Shown here: positions 8,633 through 17,747 of the stretch, piece after piece
How positions within the stretch are numbered: the first letter of the stretch is position 1
Layout: the number at the start of each line of letters is the position of its first letter
Assembly: GCF_022179545.1 (NCBI RefSeq)
Contig: NZ_AP025518.1
Span: 2,046,001 to 2,110,000 of the forward strand
DNA length: 64,000 bases
Origin: Mycolicibacterium fortuitum subsp. fortuitum
GTDB taxonomy: Bacteria; Actinomycetota; Actinomycetes; Mycobacteriales; Mycobacteriaceae
Reading direction: 5' to 3'
Program-made: the position numbers and the translations under genes
Notes under the pieces: model-generated
The model's database searches: none
What the model was told of the DNA's origin: nothing
What the model saw: the letters and a program-made list of their open reading frames with translations, nothing else

Positions 8633-9481
8633 TCAACATGAGCAGTCGGGGTGCCGGGACCAGCGCCGCGCGACGATCGAGTACCCGTCGTCGTCGAGTT
8701 CGAGGGTGGTGTTGAGCGTCGCCGGTGCCTGGGGTATGGGCTGGTCACCGTCGGTGTGCCCGACCGCACGAATCACGAGGTCCACCTGACGCATGGCCAG
8801 TGCCGCAGTGGCCAGGATGGTCGCCCGGCTGGCGGTGCCTACGGCCCCTCGGAGCTGGGTGGCCACGGCGGGCCACGCCGCATCGCGATCGGTGCGGTGC
8901 AGATCGGCGCACTGTAGGCAACTGGTCAGCCCAGGGATCACCAGCGGGCCCACCAGTCCGGCGCCGTCGCGGACCCGCACCGAAAGGTGAGCGACACCGG
9001 CCTGGTGCAGTTCCTGCAGCAGGCGGGGATCGGTGATCTGGTAGTCGGCCAGCACCACCAGGTCGGTGGAGGGAGCCACGTTCCTGGTGGACGGATGGGT
9101 ACTGTGCCGGACCCGGGCACCTGAGCAGCGCAGCCCGTTGGTCAGCAGTTCCGACAGCGGTCCGCGACCGTGCACCCGGATGGATGCCGACCGGGTCGGC
9201 CGAGGGGGATCGGTCGGCAGCACGGTGAGCATTCCGCTGCCGAGCAGCGCGCCGATCAGCGCATCAACGGCATCGGTATCGTCGAATGCTCCTGCAGCCG
9301 TGAGCAATTCATCGCGGGCGGCGCCGGCCTGCATGGTGCGCAGCACGTCGGTCAACTGCGCTTGGCTCATGCCGGCCGGAGGATGGACCAGGACTGCCCG
9401 GCGCGGATCCCAACCCAACTGAACCGCCCCGTCGGGGCGCAGCAGGATAGGCCTGCCTGCGGCGAGCACATAGCGCGTCAT
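8633..9481 (-). CDS. Cyclodehydratase-like / TOMM-type E1-superfamily protein (Rv3196-like)
   Basis: A 282-aa protein resembling the partner ('C protein', ThiF/E1-like) half of azol(in)e-forming cyclodehydratases. The characteristic stretch is C188-x2-C191-ADLHRTDRDAAWP, close to the CxxC...HR.DRDPAWP signature of that group, after an N-terminal RPDGAVQLGWDP segment typical of the actinobacterial family. No YcaO catalytic partner or precursor peptide is visible nearby, so a role in RiPP synthesis is unsupported. The start at 9481 leaves 42 bp before the ABC1 kinase gene. Conserved in M. tuberculosis as Rv3196, unstudied to my knowledge. Confidence 0.7.
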   Translation of the reverse strand: MTRYVLAAGRPILLRPDGAVQLGWDPRRAVLVHPPAGMSQAQLTDVLRTMQAGAARDELLTAAGAFDDTDAVDALIGALLGSGMLTVLPTDPPRPTRSASIRVHGRGPLSELLTNGLRCSGARVRHSTHPSTRNVAPSTDLVVLADYQITDPRLLQELHQAGVAHLSVRVRDGAGLVGPLVIPGLTSCLQCADLHRTDRDAAWPAVATQLRGAVGTASRATILATAALAMRQVDLVIRAVGHTDGDQPIPQAPATLNTTLELDDDGYSIVARRWSRHPDCSC

Positions 9482-9538
9482 GCAAAGACTCTGCCATGGC
9501 GGCAAGTACCGCCGTCTCACTTATCCACAGGCCGCGGC

Positions 9539-10945
9539 TCAGGACTCTTCGTCGTCCTCGCGCTTGGTCGGGCCGTCGCGCTGTTCCTTCTCCAGGTCCG
9601 CAATGGCCTGTTCGAAAGCGCTGTCGATGCCGCTGGTGTCACCGCCGATCATCCGGTCGATGAAGCCGGCCGGCTCATCGAGATCGGCCGCGCTCGGCAG
9701 CAGGTCAGGGTGCTGCCAGACGCCGTCGCGGGCGTCGGTGCCGACCGCTTCGGTGAGCCGCTCCCACAGCACCGCGGCTTCGCGCATCTTGCGGGGACGC
9801 AGTTCCAGGCCGACGAGTGTGGCGAAGGTCTGTTCGGCGGGGCCGCCCGTGGCGCGGCGACGCCGCAGCATCTCGGCCAATGCCGAGGTACCGGGGATGC
9901 GGTCGCCCAGCGCCGCGGCCACGACGGTCTGCACCCAGCCCTCGATGAGCGCGAGCAGCGTCTCGAGCCGTTCGAGGGCGGCCTCCTGCTCGGGCGTGGC
10001 CTTGGGCTCGAAGATGCCCTGGTTGAGCAACTGCTCCATCTCCGACGGGTCGCCGAGAGAGGCGGGGTTGAATCCGCGGGCGAAGTCCTCGATGCCGGAC
10101 ATGTCGACCTTCATGCCCTTGGCGAAGGCCTCGACAGCACCGAGCAGCTGGCTGGACAGCCACGGCACATGGCTGAACAACCGATGGTGGGCGGCCTCGC
10201 GGGCGGCCAGGAAGGTCAGGATCTCGCTGCGGGGACGTTCCAGCCCCTCGGCCAGCGTCTCGATGGCCTCGGGCATGAGTGCGGCCACGCCCTTGGGGCC
10301 CAGCGGCAGCCCGATGTCGGTGGAGGTGAGCACCTCCCGCGACAGCTTGCCCAGTGCCTGGCCCAGCTGGGAGCCGAATGCCATGCCGCCCATCTGCGAC
10401 ATCATCGCCAGGAGCGGACCGGCCATGCTCTTGGCCTCTTCGGGCAGTGCCGACGCCCACACCGACGAGATCTGCTCGGCCACCGGGTCGCACAGCCGCT
10501 TCCAGGTGTCCAACGTGTTGTCCAGCCAGTCGCTGGGAGTCCACGCCACCGACCTGGTGGTGCCCGCAGGCAGCGGAGTGACGCCGTCGAGCCAGGTCTC
10601 GGCCAGCCGCACCGCGTCGGCGACGGCACCGGTGGTCTTCTCCGGTACCGGCGCGACGAACCCGATCGAATTGGATGCCAACTGCCGAGCCAGGTCGTAG
10701 TTCACCGGGCCGGACTGTTTGCCGCTCATGGCGCTGCTCGCACCACTGAACATCTCACCGAGTTTGGTGAAGATCTGCCCGAGGTCGCCCATGTCGAAGT
10801 TGGCTCCGCCCATGCCGAAACCGAACGGATCCGAGCCCGGACCTGGCCCGGAGTTGCCGGGGCCGGACCCCGAGGAGGGGTCCTTCTTGTCTTTGTCTCG
10901 GTCGGGGTCGTTCCCGGCGGAGAAGCCGAAGGGCAGGTCAGCCAT
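9539..10945 (-). CDS. DUF2342-like zincin-related protein (Rv3195-like)
   Basis: A 468-aa protein matching the mycobacterial family around Rv3195, annotated as zinc-dependent metalloprotease-like/DUF2342. It begins with MADLPFGF, has a low-complexity Asp/Lys/Gly/Pro-rich region (about residues 10-45), then a long helical domain. The would-be zinc helix reads AREAAHHRLF, which is not a canonical HExxH, so peptidase activity is uncertain. First gene of a minus-strand run with the cyclodehydratase-like and ABC1 genes; divergent from the PDZ protease at 11037. Start at 10945 is preferred; 10963 is possible. Confidence 0.75.
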   Translation of the reverse strand: MADLPFGFSAGNDPDRDKDKKDPSSGSGPGNSGPGPGSDPFGFGMGGANFDMGDLGQIFTKLGEMFSGASSAMSGKQSGPVNYDLARQLASNSIGFVAPVPEKTTGAVADAVRLAETWLDGVTPLPAGTTRSVAWTPSDWLDNTLDTWKRLCDPVAEQISSVWASALPEEAKSMAGPLLAMMSQMGGMAFGSQLGQALGKLSREVLTSTDIGLPLGPKGVAALMPEAIETLAEGLERPRSEILTFLAAREAAHHRLFSHVPWLSSQLLGAVEAFAKGMKVDMSGIEDFARGFNPASLGDPSEMEQLLNQGIFEPKATPEQEAALERLETLLALIEGWVQTVVAAALGDRIPGTSALAEMLRRRRATGGPAEQTFATLVGLELRPRKMREAAVLWERLTEAVGTDARDGVWQHPDLLPSAADLDEPAGFIDRMIGGDTSGIDSAFEQAIADLEKEQRDGPTKREDDEES

Positions 10946-11036
10946 ACCCACAACGGTACTCATCGCCGGGTGCGCGGGTACGGCTGCGGGTCACGCTGTG
11001 GGTGAACACGGAGGCGCAGGCTTTACTGTGGGCGGC

Positions 11037-12065
11037 GTGAACAGGCGGATTTTGACGCTGCTGGTTGCGCTGGTGCCGATTGTGGCGTTCGGCGTCCTGC
11101 TGTCGGTGGTGACGGTGCCCTTCGTCTCATTGGGGCCTGGTCCGACGTTCAACACCCTCGGTGAGGTCGAGGGCAAGCAGGTGGTCGACATCCAAGGGCC
11201 GGACGCGCACGTCCACCCCACGTCGGGTCACCTGAACATGACCACGGTGTCCCAGCGTGACGGTCTGACCCTGGGCCAGGCGATGGCGTTGTGGATGTCG
11301 GGCCGCGAGCAGCTGGTGCCGCGTGACCTGGTGTACCCGCCGGACAAGTCGAAGAACGAGATCGACGAGGCCAACAACTCGGATTTCAAGAAGTCCGAGG
11401 ACAGCGCTGAATATGCGGCGTTGTCATTCCTGAAATACCCGGTCGCGGTGACCGTGCAGAGCGTCACCGATCCCGGCCCTTCGGCCGGCAAGCTGCGTGA
11501 CGGTGACGCGATCGACGGAGTGAACGGCACACCGGTGGCCAACCTCGACGAGTTCCAGGCCATCCTCAAGAAGACCAAGCCGGGCGAGCAGCTGGTGATC
11601 GACTTCCGTCGCAAGAACGCGCCGCCCGGCGTCGCCACGATCACCCTCGGTGACAACCCGGACCGGGACTACGGATTCCTCGGGGTCGGTGTGCTCGACG
11701 CGCCATGGGCTCCGTTCGACATCGAGTTCAACCTGGCCAACATCGGCGGCCCGTCGGCGGGGCTGATGTTCAGCCTGGCCGTGGTCGACAAGCTGTCCAC
11801 CGGTGATCTCAACGACGGCAAGTTCATCGCGGGCACCGGAACCATCACCGGGGAGGGCAAGGTCGGCTCCATCGGCGGCATCACGCACAAGATGCTGGCC
11901 GCCAAGGAGGCGGGCGCCACGGTGTTCCTGGTGCCGGCCGACAACTGCACCGAGGCGCGGTCGGCGCCCCAGGACGGCATGGAGTTGGTGAAGGTCGACA
12001 CCCTGAGCCAGGCCGTGGATGCGTTGCACACGATTTCTGCCGGTGGCGAACCGCCTCGCTGCTGA
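11037..12065 (+). CDS. Membrane-anchored PDZ and Lon-type (S16) protease
   Basis: A 342-aa protein with one N-terminal transmembrane anchor (residues about 4-28), a PDZ domain (about 125-210) and a C-terminal Lon-like proteolytic domain. The Ser/Lys dyad is S240 in GGPSAGLMFS and K285 in GGITHKMLAA. The protease faces outside the cytoplasmic membrane if the anchor is N-in. Orthologue of Rv3194c. The GTG at 11037 gives the conserved MNRRILTL start. It stands directly upstream of the UPF0182 gene, as in M. tuberculosis, so the two may be co-transcribed and functionally linked. Confidence 0.9.
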   Translation: MNRRILTLLVALVPIVAFGVLLSVVTVPFVSLGPGPTFNTLGEVEGKQVVDIQGPDAHVHPTSGHLNMTTVSQRDGLTLGQAMALWMSGREQLVPRDLVYPPDKSKNEIDEANNSDFKKSEDSAEYAALSFLKYPVAVTVQSVTDPGPSAGKLRDGDAIDGVNGTPVANLDEFQAILKKTKPGEQLVIDFRRKNAPPGVATITLGDNPDRDYGFLGVGVLDAPWAPFDIEFNLANIGGPSAGLMFSLAVVDKLSTGDLNDGKFIAGTGTITGEGKVGSIGGITHKMLAAKEAGATVFLVPADNCTEARSAPQDGMELVKVDTLSQAVDALHTISAGGEPPRC

Positions 12066-12161
12066 ACCGCACAGTTCCTGTGGATGACTAGAGTTGTAGA
12101 AAATCGGGCGGCCCCGCCGGGCATGCCACGAGTCCACCGAGGCTGAAACGGGAGTTCACGA

Positions 12162-15100
12162 GTGGGGATGCGGCCCGCGGCGAGGATGCCGAAGCTGACG
12201 CGACGAAGCCGGGTACTGATCGGCCTGGCGCTGGTGGCAGTGCTGGCACTGTTGATCGGGCCCCGGGTGGTCGACGGCTATGTCGACTGGTTGTGGTTCG
12301 GCGAACTGGGGTACCGGTCGGTGTTCACCACCGTGCTGTTCACCCGGCTGATCGTGTTCCTCGTGGTCGGGTTGCTGATCGGCCTGGTGGTGTTCGCGGG
12401 CCTGGCGCTGGCGTATCGGAGCCGGCCGGTCTTCGTCCCGGCTGCCGGGCCGAATGATCCGGTGGCGCGCTATCGCACCACCGTGCTGGCCCGGCTGCGG
12501 CTGTTCGGGATCGGCGTGCCGGTCTTCATCGGCCTGCTGGCCGGCGTGATCGCGCAGAGCTATTGGGTGCGGGTGCAGTTGTTCCTGCACGGCAGCGATT
12601 TCGGGATCACCGATCCGCAGTTCGGCAAGGACCTGGGCTTCTATGCGTTCGATCTGCCGTTCTACCGGTTGGTGCTGACGTATCTGTTCGTCGCCACGTT
12701 CCTGGCGTTCGTCGCGAACCTGCTGGGGCACTACGTGTTCGGCGGGATCCGTCTCACCGGGCGCAGCGGGGCGCTGAGCCGTGCTGCCCGCATCCAGCTG
12801 ATCAGCCTGGTCGGGTTCCTGATCGTGCTCAAGGCGTTCGCGTACTGGCTGGACCGCTACGAACTGCTGAGCAACACGCGCGCCGGCAAGCCGTTCACCG
12901 GTGCCGGCTACACCGACATCAACGCCGTACTGCCGGCCAAGCTGATCCTGCTTGCCATCGCGGTGATCTGTGCGGTGGCGGTGTTCTCTGCAATCGTCCT
13001 GCGGGACTTGCGGATTCCGGCCATCGGCGTGGTGTTGTTGCTGCTGAGCTCGCTGGTGGTGGGCGCCGGCTGGCCGCTGATCGTCGAGCAGTTCAGCGTC
13101 AAGCCGAACGCGGCCCAGAAGGAAAGCGAGTACATCAGTCGCAGTATCACCGCGACCAGGCAGGCCTACGGCCTCACCAATGACACGGTGACGTACCGCA
13201 ATTACGAGAGCAACGGTCAGACCACGGCTGCACAGGTTGCCGCGGACCGAGCGACCACGTCCAACATCCGACTGCTCGATCCGACGATCGTCAGTCCGGC
13301 GTTCACCCAGTTCCAGCAGGGCAAGAACTTCTACTTCTTCCCGGATCAGCTCGCCATCGACCGCTATGCCGGCCCTGACGGCAATCTGCGCGACTTCGTC
13401 GTCGCCGCACGCGAACTGAACCCGGACCGCTTGATCGAGAACCAGCGTGACTGGATCAACCGGCACACCGTGTACACGCACGGCAACGGTTTCATCGCGT
13501 CACCGGCCAACACGGTGCGCGGTATCGCCAACGACCCCAACCAGAACGGCGGTTACCCCGAGTTCCTCGCCAGCGTGGTCGGCGCCAACGGCAAGGTCAT
13601 CTCGCCCGGGCCCGCGCCCTTGGACCAGCCCCGCGTCTACTTCGGACCGGTGATCGCCGATACCTCGGCCGACTACGCGATCGTCGGAAAGAACGGCGAC
13701 GTCGACCGCGAATACGACTACGAGACCAACACCGACACCAAGAACTACACGTACTCGGGCACCGGCGGTGTGCCGATCGGCAACTGGCTGGCCCGCACGG
13801 TGTTCGCCGCCAAGTTCGCCGAGCGGAACTTCCTGCTGTCCAACGTGATCGGTGAGAACAGCAAGATCCTGTTCAACCGGGACCCGGCCGAGCGTGTCGA
13901 AGCGGTGGCGCCGTGGCTGACCACCGACACGTCGGTGTACCCGGCGATCGTCAACAAACGCATGGTCTGGATCGTCGACGGCTACACCACGTTGGACAAC
14001 TACCCGTATTCGGAGTTGACGACGCTGTCGAGTGCGACGGCCGACTCCAACGAGGTGGCGGTCAACCGGCTGGCCCCGGACAAGCAGGTGTCCTACATCC
14101 GCAACTCGGTCAAGGCCACCGTCGACGCCTATGACGGCACCGTGACGTTGTACGCGCAGGATGAGCAGGATCCGGTGCTCAAGGCCTGGATGAGCGTGTT
14201 CCCGGGCACCGTCAAACCGAAGGCGGACATCTCCCCGGAACTGCAGGCGCACCTGCGTTATCCCGAGGACCTGTTCAGGGTGCAGCGGTCTCTGCTGACC
14301 AAGTACCACGTCGACGATCCGGTGAAGTTCTTCACCAACGCCGACTTCTGGAACGTGCCGCTGGATCCCAACCCGACGGCAAGCAGCTATCAGCCGCCGT
14401 TCTACATCGTCGCCAAAGATCTTGTGAACAACGATGGTTCGCCGTCGTTCCAGTTGACCAGCGCGCTGAACTGGTTGCAGCGCGAGTTCCTGGCCGCCTA
14501 TGTCAGTGCCAGCTCGGATCCGTCGACCTACGGCAAGATCACGGTGCTGACCATTCCGGGTGAGGTCAAGGGTCCCAAGCAGGCGTTCAACGCGATCAGT
14601 ACCGATACCGCGGTGACGCAGGACCTCGGTGTGATCGGACGCGACAACCTGAACCGGATTCGGTGGGGCAACCTGCTGACCCTGCCGGTGGCTGATGGCG
14701 GATTGCTCTATGTGGCACCGGTTTACGCCTCACCGGGAACCAGTGACGCGGCGTCGACCTATCCGCGGTTGATCCGGGTGGCCATGCTCTACGGCGACAA
14801 GGTGGGTTACGGCCCCACCGTCAGCGACGCGCTCACCGAATTGTTCGGTCCCGGCGCGGGTGCCACCGCGACCAACGTGGCGCCCACCGACGGCAAGCCG
14901 CAGACCGCCGGGACGCCGGAGGCAGCACCGGCGGCGCCGCCACCGGCCGCGGCCGACGGTCAGGCACCTCAGGTCGCCGCGCCTCCGGCTGCGATCCCGC
15001 CGGGTGAGCCCGTGCAGTTGTCGCCGGCCAAGGCAGGTGCGCTCAAGGAGGTCGAGTCGGCACTGACGGCGGCGCAGGACGCGCAGCGCAGCGGTGACTT

Positions 15101-15167
15101 CGGCAAGTACGGGCAGGCGTTGCAGCGGTTGAACGATGCGATGAACAAGTTCAACACCGCCAAGTAG
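12162..15167 (+). CDS. UPF0182 family large membrane protein (Rv3193c-like)
   Basis: A 1001-aa UPF0182/COG1615 protein of unknown function. The N-terminal third holds about seven transmembrane segments (from residue 20 to about 320), followed by a large extracytoplasmic domain with conserved stretches such as [14 protein letters not shown] and [19 protein letters not shown] Pro/Ala-rich linker (about 900-945) leads to a short charged C-terminal helix. Start GTG 12162 ([17 protein letters not shown]) matches the known family start. Its final codons and stop lie inside the first copy of a 34-bp tandem repeat. Confidence 0.93.
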   Translation: MGMRPAARMPKLTRRSRVLIGLALVAVLALLIGPRVVDGYVDWLWFGELGYRSVFTTVLFTRLIVFLVVGLLIGLVVFAGLALAYRSRPVFVPAAGPNDPVARYRTTVLARLRLFGIGVPVFIGLLAGVIAQSYWVRVQLFLHGSDFGITDPQFGKDLGFYAFDLPFYRLVLTYLFVATFLAFVANLLGHYVFGGIRLTGRSGALSRAARIQLISLVGFLIVLKAFAYWLDRYELLSNTRAGKPFTGAGYTDINAVLPAKLILLAIAVICAVAVFSAIVLRDLRIPAIGVVLLLLSSLVVGAGWPLIVEQFSVKPNAAQKESEYISRSITATRQAYGLTNDTVTYRNYESNGQTTAAQVAADRATTSNIRLLDPTIVSPAFTQFQQGKNFYFFPDQLAIDRYAGPDGNLRDFVVAARELNPDRLIENQRDWINRHTVYTHGNGFIASPANTVRGIANDPNQNGGYPEFLASVVGANGKVISPGPAPLDQPRVYFGPVIADTSADYAIVGKNGDVDREYDYETNTDTKNYTYSGTGGVPIGNWLARTVFAAKFAERNFLLSNVIGENSKILFNRDPAERVEAVAPWLTTDTSVYPAIVNKRMVWIVDGYTTLDNYPYSELTTLSSATADSNEVAVNRLAPDKQVSYIRNSVKATVDAYDGTVTLYAQDEQDPVLKAWMSVFPGTVKPKADISPELQAHLRYPEDLFRVQRSLLTKYHVDDPVKFFTNADFWNVPLDPNPTASSYQPPFYIVAKDLVNNDGSPSFQLTSALNWLQREFLAAYVSASSDPSTYGKITVLTIPGEVKGPKQAFNAISTDTAVTQDLGVIGRDNLNRIRWGNLLTLPVADGGLLYVAPVYASPGTSDAASTYPRLIRVAMLYGDKVGYGPTVSDALTELFGPGAGATATNVAPTDGKPQTAGTPEAAPAAPPPAAADGQAPQVAAPPAAIPPGEPVQLSPAKAGALKEVESALTAAQDAQRSGDFGKYGQALQRLNDAMNKFNTAK

Positions 15168-15270
15168 CGGAGCGGATTGGCGCGACGGCTACGCCAAGTA
15201 GCGGAGCGGATTGGCGCGACGGCTACGCCAAGTAGCGGAGCGGATTGGCGCGACGGCTACGCCAAGTAGC
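15159..15270. repeat. 34-bp tandem repeat, three full copies plus a 10-bp partial
   Basis: Copies at 15159-15192, 15193-15226 and 15227-15260 are identical; a fourth begins at 15261 and stops matching after 10 bp. The unit starts GCCAAGTAGCGGAGCGG and ends GCGACGGCTAC. The stop codon of the UPF0182 gene is in copy 1, so the duplication began at the gene's 3' end. Each junction reads GCTAC-GCCAA-GTAGC, a small hairpin; only the last junction extends into a long stem. Confidence 0.97.
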
Positions 15271-15279
15271 CGTCTGCGC
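15248..15279 (+). terminator. Hairpin terminator at the end of the tandem repeat
   Basis: GCGC-GACGGCTAC (15248-15260) pairs with GTAGCCGTC-t-GCGC (15266-15279) around a GCCAA loop, a 13-bp stem with one bulged T. No T tract follows. Position after UPF0182 and before the next promoter fits termination. Confidence 0.6.
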
Positions 15280-15368
15280 TCCATCGAATATTGGTGCATC
15301 GCCGGGCCGCTCCGGTGGGTGACAATGGACCAGTATTCGGTGGACGTCGCGCGGGTGGGGAGTCGCTG

Positions 15369-15890
15369 GTGGCGGTGACGATTTCGCAAGTGCTGGGCAG
15401 CCATCCCGAGCAACTGGTGTCAGCCGCCGGTGACGTGGCCTCGGCGGCGGGTGACATCGACAATCAGATCGCCCGCGAGCGCCTGCAGTTGACCAGGTTG
15501 GCGTCGGACTGGCGCGGCACCGCGTCGGACACCGCACAGGGTCACGCCAACGAGATGTTCGGCGATCAGGAGCTCTACCGGGACAGGCTCAAATTGCTGC
15601 ACACCGCGATGTCCTCCGGCGGTGCGGAGCTCGGCAGCATCCGCACCCGGGTGTCAGATCTGGTGTCGAGTCCGGAGGCGGACCTGTTCGACATCTCCGA
15701 CGAGGGCCGGGTCTCGCTGGGATGGCGACTGAAGGCCCTGGTGGCGGTGTATCCGGTACTGGCTCTGAAGTGGGGGATGCGGCGGCTGGCGTTGCAGACG
15801 TCCATTCAGACCGCCTTGGCCGAATTCGACGCGGCGGACAAGTCGACGGCCGGCAAGATGGACCGGATTAACAAGGGGCTCGTGAAATGA
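15369..15890 (+). CDS. WXG100-like small helical protein, putative type VII secretion partner
   Basis: A 173-aa mostly helical protein. After about 47 helical residues comes W48-R-G50 (SDWRGTASDTAQ), placed as in the turn of WXG100/EsxA-like proteins, then a second helix. The C-terminal 70 residues include a hydrophobic stretch (ALVAVYPVLALKWGM). The GTG at 15369 has GGGTGGGGAG upstream; longer in-frame starts are possible. It is 25 bp from the next gene, which carries a type VII signal, so it may be the helical co-secretion partner. WXG assignment rests on motif and context. Confidence 0.55.
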   Translation: MAVTISQVLGSHPEQLVSAAGDVASAAGDIDNQIARERLQLTRLASDWRGTASDTAQGHANEMFGDQELYRDRLKLLHTAMSSGGAELGSIRTRVSDLVSSPEADLFDISDEGRVSLGWRLKALVAVYPVLALKWGMRRLALQTSIQTALAEFDAADKSTAGKMDRINKGLVK

Positions 15891-15915
15891 CGCCCTGGGC
15901 CGTCGGCTGCGTGAC

Positions 15916-17091
15916 ATGAGTGACGCCACGCTCTACGTCGATGAACAGACAATGCGGGAGACGGCGTCCACTTTCGACAGCACGGGCCATGACGTCAGCG
16001 GAAATCGCGCCGGTCCGGTCATTTCCGGTGCCGCCGGGTCGATGCCCTCGCTGGCCGTCGGGGCGGCGTGCGGGACGGTGGGATCCGCCCTGACCGAGCA
16101 GGCGAAGCTGCTCGGGGGCGATGTGACCGTGTATGCGCAGAAGCTACGGGTGGCTGCCGACCGCTACGAGCGCGGCGACGACGAGGCGGCCGAACGCATC
16201 GACTTCACCGGGACGGCCGAGCTGCCCGACGCCGGCGAGCATCCGCCGGTCAGCGATTACGAGAAAGCGTTGCGTGATGCCGGGCTTCTCACCGGCCCGG
16301 TGGTGCCAGGATCCAAATACGCTCAGTGGCTGGAGAATGCGTCCAAGCATGGGGTTGATCCGCAGACCATGGTCGACATCGCCCGCGCACAGAACATCAC
16401 CCCGCAGTCGTTCGACGTGCTCAACGGACTGCAGGAGGTCAAGGACAAGGACGGAAAGTCGTTCTTCATCCTGCCGCCCGGTACCAGCAAGGAGGACGCG
16501 AAGAAGGCGGTGGTGATGACCTACATCCTCAACGCCGGCACCGACTACGACGCCGCCGAGGCCGGTGCGGACGGGAAGTTGGGTACCGCCGATGACGTTC
16601 GCAACGACTTCGTGGAAACGCCCTACTCGGCCGCCGAGGTGCAGCGCATCGTCGATCGACAGAATGCGAACTCCTGGAGTTATGACCAGATTTTCGACAA
16701 AGGCGGCGGGGGATCATTGGCGACGACACCCAACGGCATGCTGATGGGGTTGGGCGGGCCGGTGATGGACAAGATCGGCGTCCACGGTGGGACGACCTAC
16801 GGCGATGTGTTCGTGATGAACATCGACGGGTCCAAGGATCCGGCAGACCAGCTGAGCAAGATCATCCAATCGGGGGCCAACTGGGGACAAGACGACAGCG
16901 GTGTGCCGTTCCAGAGCACCCTCGACCTCGACCGCTTGTTGCACCACGAGGAGCGCCATTCCGAACAGTGGGCCCAGAAGGGATTCGTCTGGATGGCACG
17001 GGATTACGGGCTGGGTGCGATCATCGAACAGAAGACCGGCATCAACCCGCTGGAACGCGATGCCGGCTTGTCCGACGGGGGTTATTCGTGA
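15916..17091 (+). CDS. Putative type VII-secreted effector with EspC-like N-terminus and HExxH zincin-like motif
   Basis: A 391-aa protein. The first 95 residues look like the EspC/ESX-1-associated helical domain, ending in Y84-x3-D88 (DRYERGDDEAA), the YxxxD/E signal for type VII secretion. A middle region (about 110-330) is unrecognised but has a PVVPGSKYAQWLENASKHGVD segment and a DYDAAEAGADGKLGTADDVRND stretch typical of secreted toxins and surface proteins. Near the C-terminus H344-E345-x-x-H348 (HHEERHSEQW) fits a zincin or DUF4157-like metal site. The gene lies between a WXG-like partner and a lipoprotein whose start overlaps this stop. Effector function is inferred. Confidence 0.6.
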   Translation: MSDATLYVDEQTMRETASTFDSTGHDVSGNRAGPVISGAAGSMPSLAVGAACGTVGSALTEQAKLLGGDVTVYAQKLRVAADRYERGDDEAAERIDFTGTAELPDAGEHPPVSDYEKALRDAGLLTGPVVPGSKYAQWLENASKHGVDPQTMVDIARAQNITPQSFDVLNGLQEVKDKDGKSFFILPPGTSKEDAKKAVVMTYILNAGTDYDAAEAGADGKLGTADDVRNDFVETPYSAAEVQRIVDRQNANSWSYDQIFDKGGGGSLATTPNGMLMGLGGPVMDKIGVHGGTTYGDVFVMNIDGSKDPADQLSKIIQSGANWGQDDSGVPFQSTLDLDRLLHHEERHSEQWAQKGFVWMARDYGLGAIIEQKTGINPLERDAGLSDGGYS

Positions 17092-17618
17092 GGTCCTGGC
17101 TGGCCGTGCTGTTGGCGCTGCTGGTGGCGGCGGGGCTCACCGCTTGCCGGAGCGGGGAGCGCCCGTGGTCGGATGCGCCGTCCGCCGCCCCGATGCGGCC
17201 GGCGTTCGGTGCCCGGGTCACCGACGGCAAGCTGGAGATCTGGATGCCGCCGGGCTGCGCCGGGGTGCGGTCGGTGCAGGTCGGGTTCGGATTTGGCCCG
17301 AAGCTCGTGTTGACCGATCCCTCCGGTACGGCGACTCTCGACCGGTTCACCGTCGGTGGACCCTATCCGGGTCTGACCGTGACGGAAGCGCCGCCGCCTG
17401 ACTTCGATTGGCGCACAGAAGAATATTTGTTCCTCAATGTGCAGTCCACGCCCGGGGGGTATCCCGCGACCGCTCGGACGGCCGAGGTCGCCGCCGGATC
17501 GAACAGTCACCCGGCCGGGACCTTCTACTTCGAAGGCGTCGGTTGGCTCGACGCCGCGGGTGTGACAGAGAAGGAAGGCAAGGAGTTCGCAGGGGTGTGC
17601 AGGCCGCAACAGAAGTGA
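17088..17618 (+). CDS. Lipoprotein, candidate partner/immunity protein of the upstream effector
   Basis: A 176-aa lipoprotein: hydrophobic signal (MRSWLAVLLALLVAAG) and lipobox LTAC with C20 as the lipidated residue. The rest contains a beta-rich domain (GCAGVRSVQVGFGFGPKLVL) with a few cysteines. Its GTG start overlaps the effector stop (GTGA), so translation is coupled to the effector. Surface-anchored lipoproteins paired with secreted toxins can act as immunity factors; that is a proposal here. No known family recognised. Confidence 0.65.
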   Translation: MRSWLAVLLALLVAAGLTACRSGERPWSDAPSAAPMRPAFGARVTDGKLEIWMPPGCAGVRSVQVGFGFGPKLVLTDPSGTATLDRFTVGGPYPGLTVTEAPPPDFDWRTEEYLFLNVQSTPGGYPATARTAEVAAGSNSHPAGTFYFEGVGWLDAAGVTEKEGKEFAGVCRPQQK

Positions 17619-17747
17619 TGCGGCACACGTCTACTGCCGCGCCACTGCCTCTCTGAACTGGCCGCCAAGTCAACGCCAAGTCGGCTAGGCGATGCTGTGT
17701 GGCGAGAATCTTGCACGACTTTCTGCGCTCATCTTGAGAGGACCCCG

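Noticed and set aside
9170..11005. Very long plus-strand open frame over the cyclodehydratase-like and DUF2342-like genes
   Set aside because: Low-complexity Gln/Gly/Arg/His composition typical of an antisense frame in high-GC DNA; the minus-strand genes have family motifs.
15159..15270. CRISPR array
   Set aside because: The repeats are directly adjacent with no spacers and no cas genes are present.
17088..17618. Longer start at 16968 for the lipoprotein gene
   Set aside because: The upstream part overlaps the effector gene out of frame and destroys the signal peptide; GTG 17088 gives an immediate lipoprotein signal.
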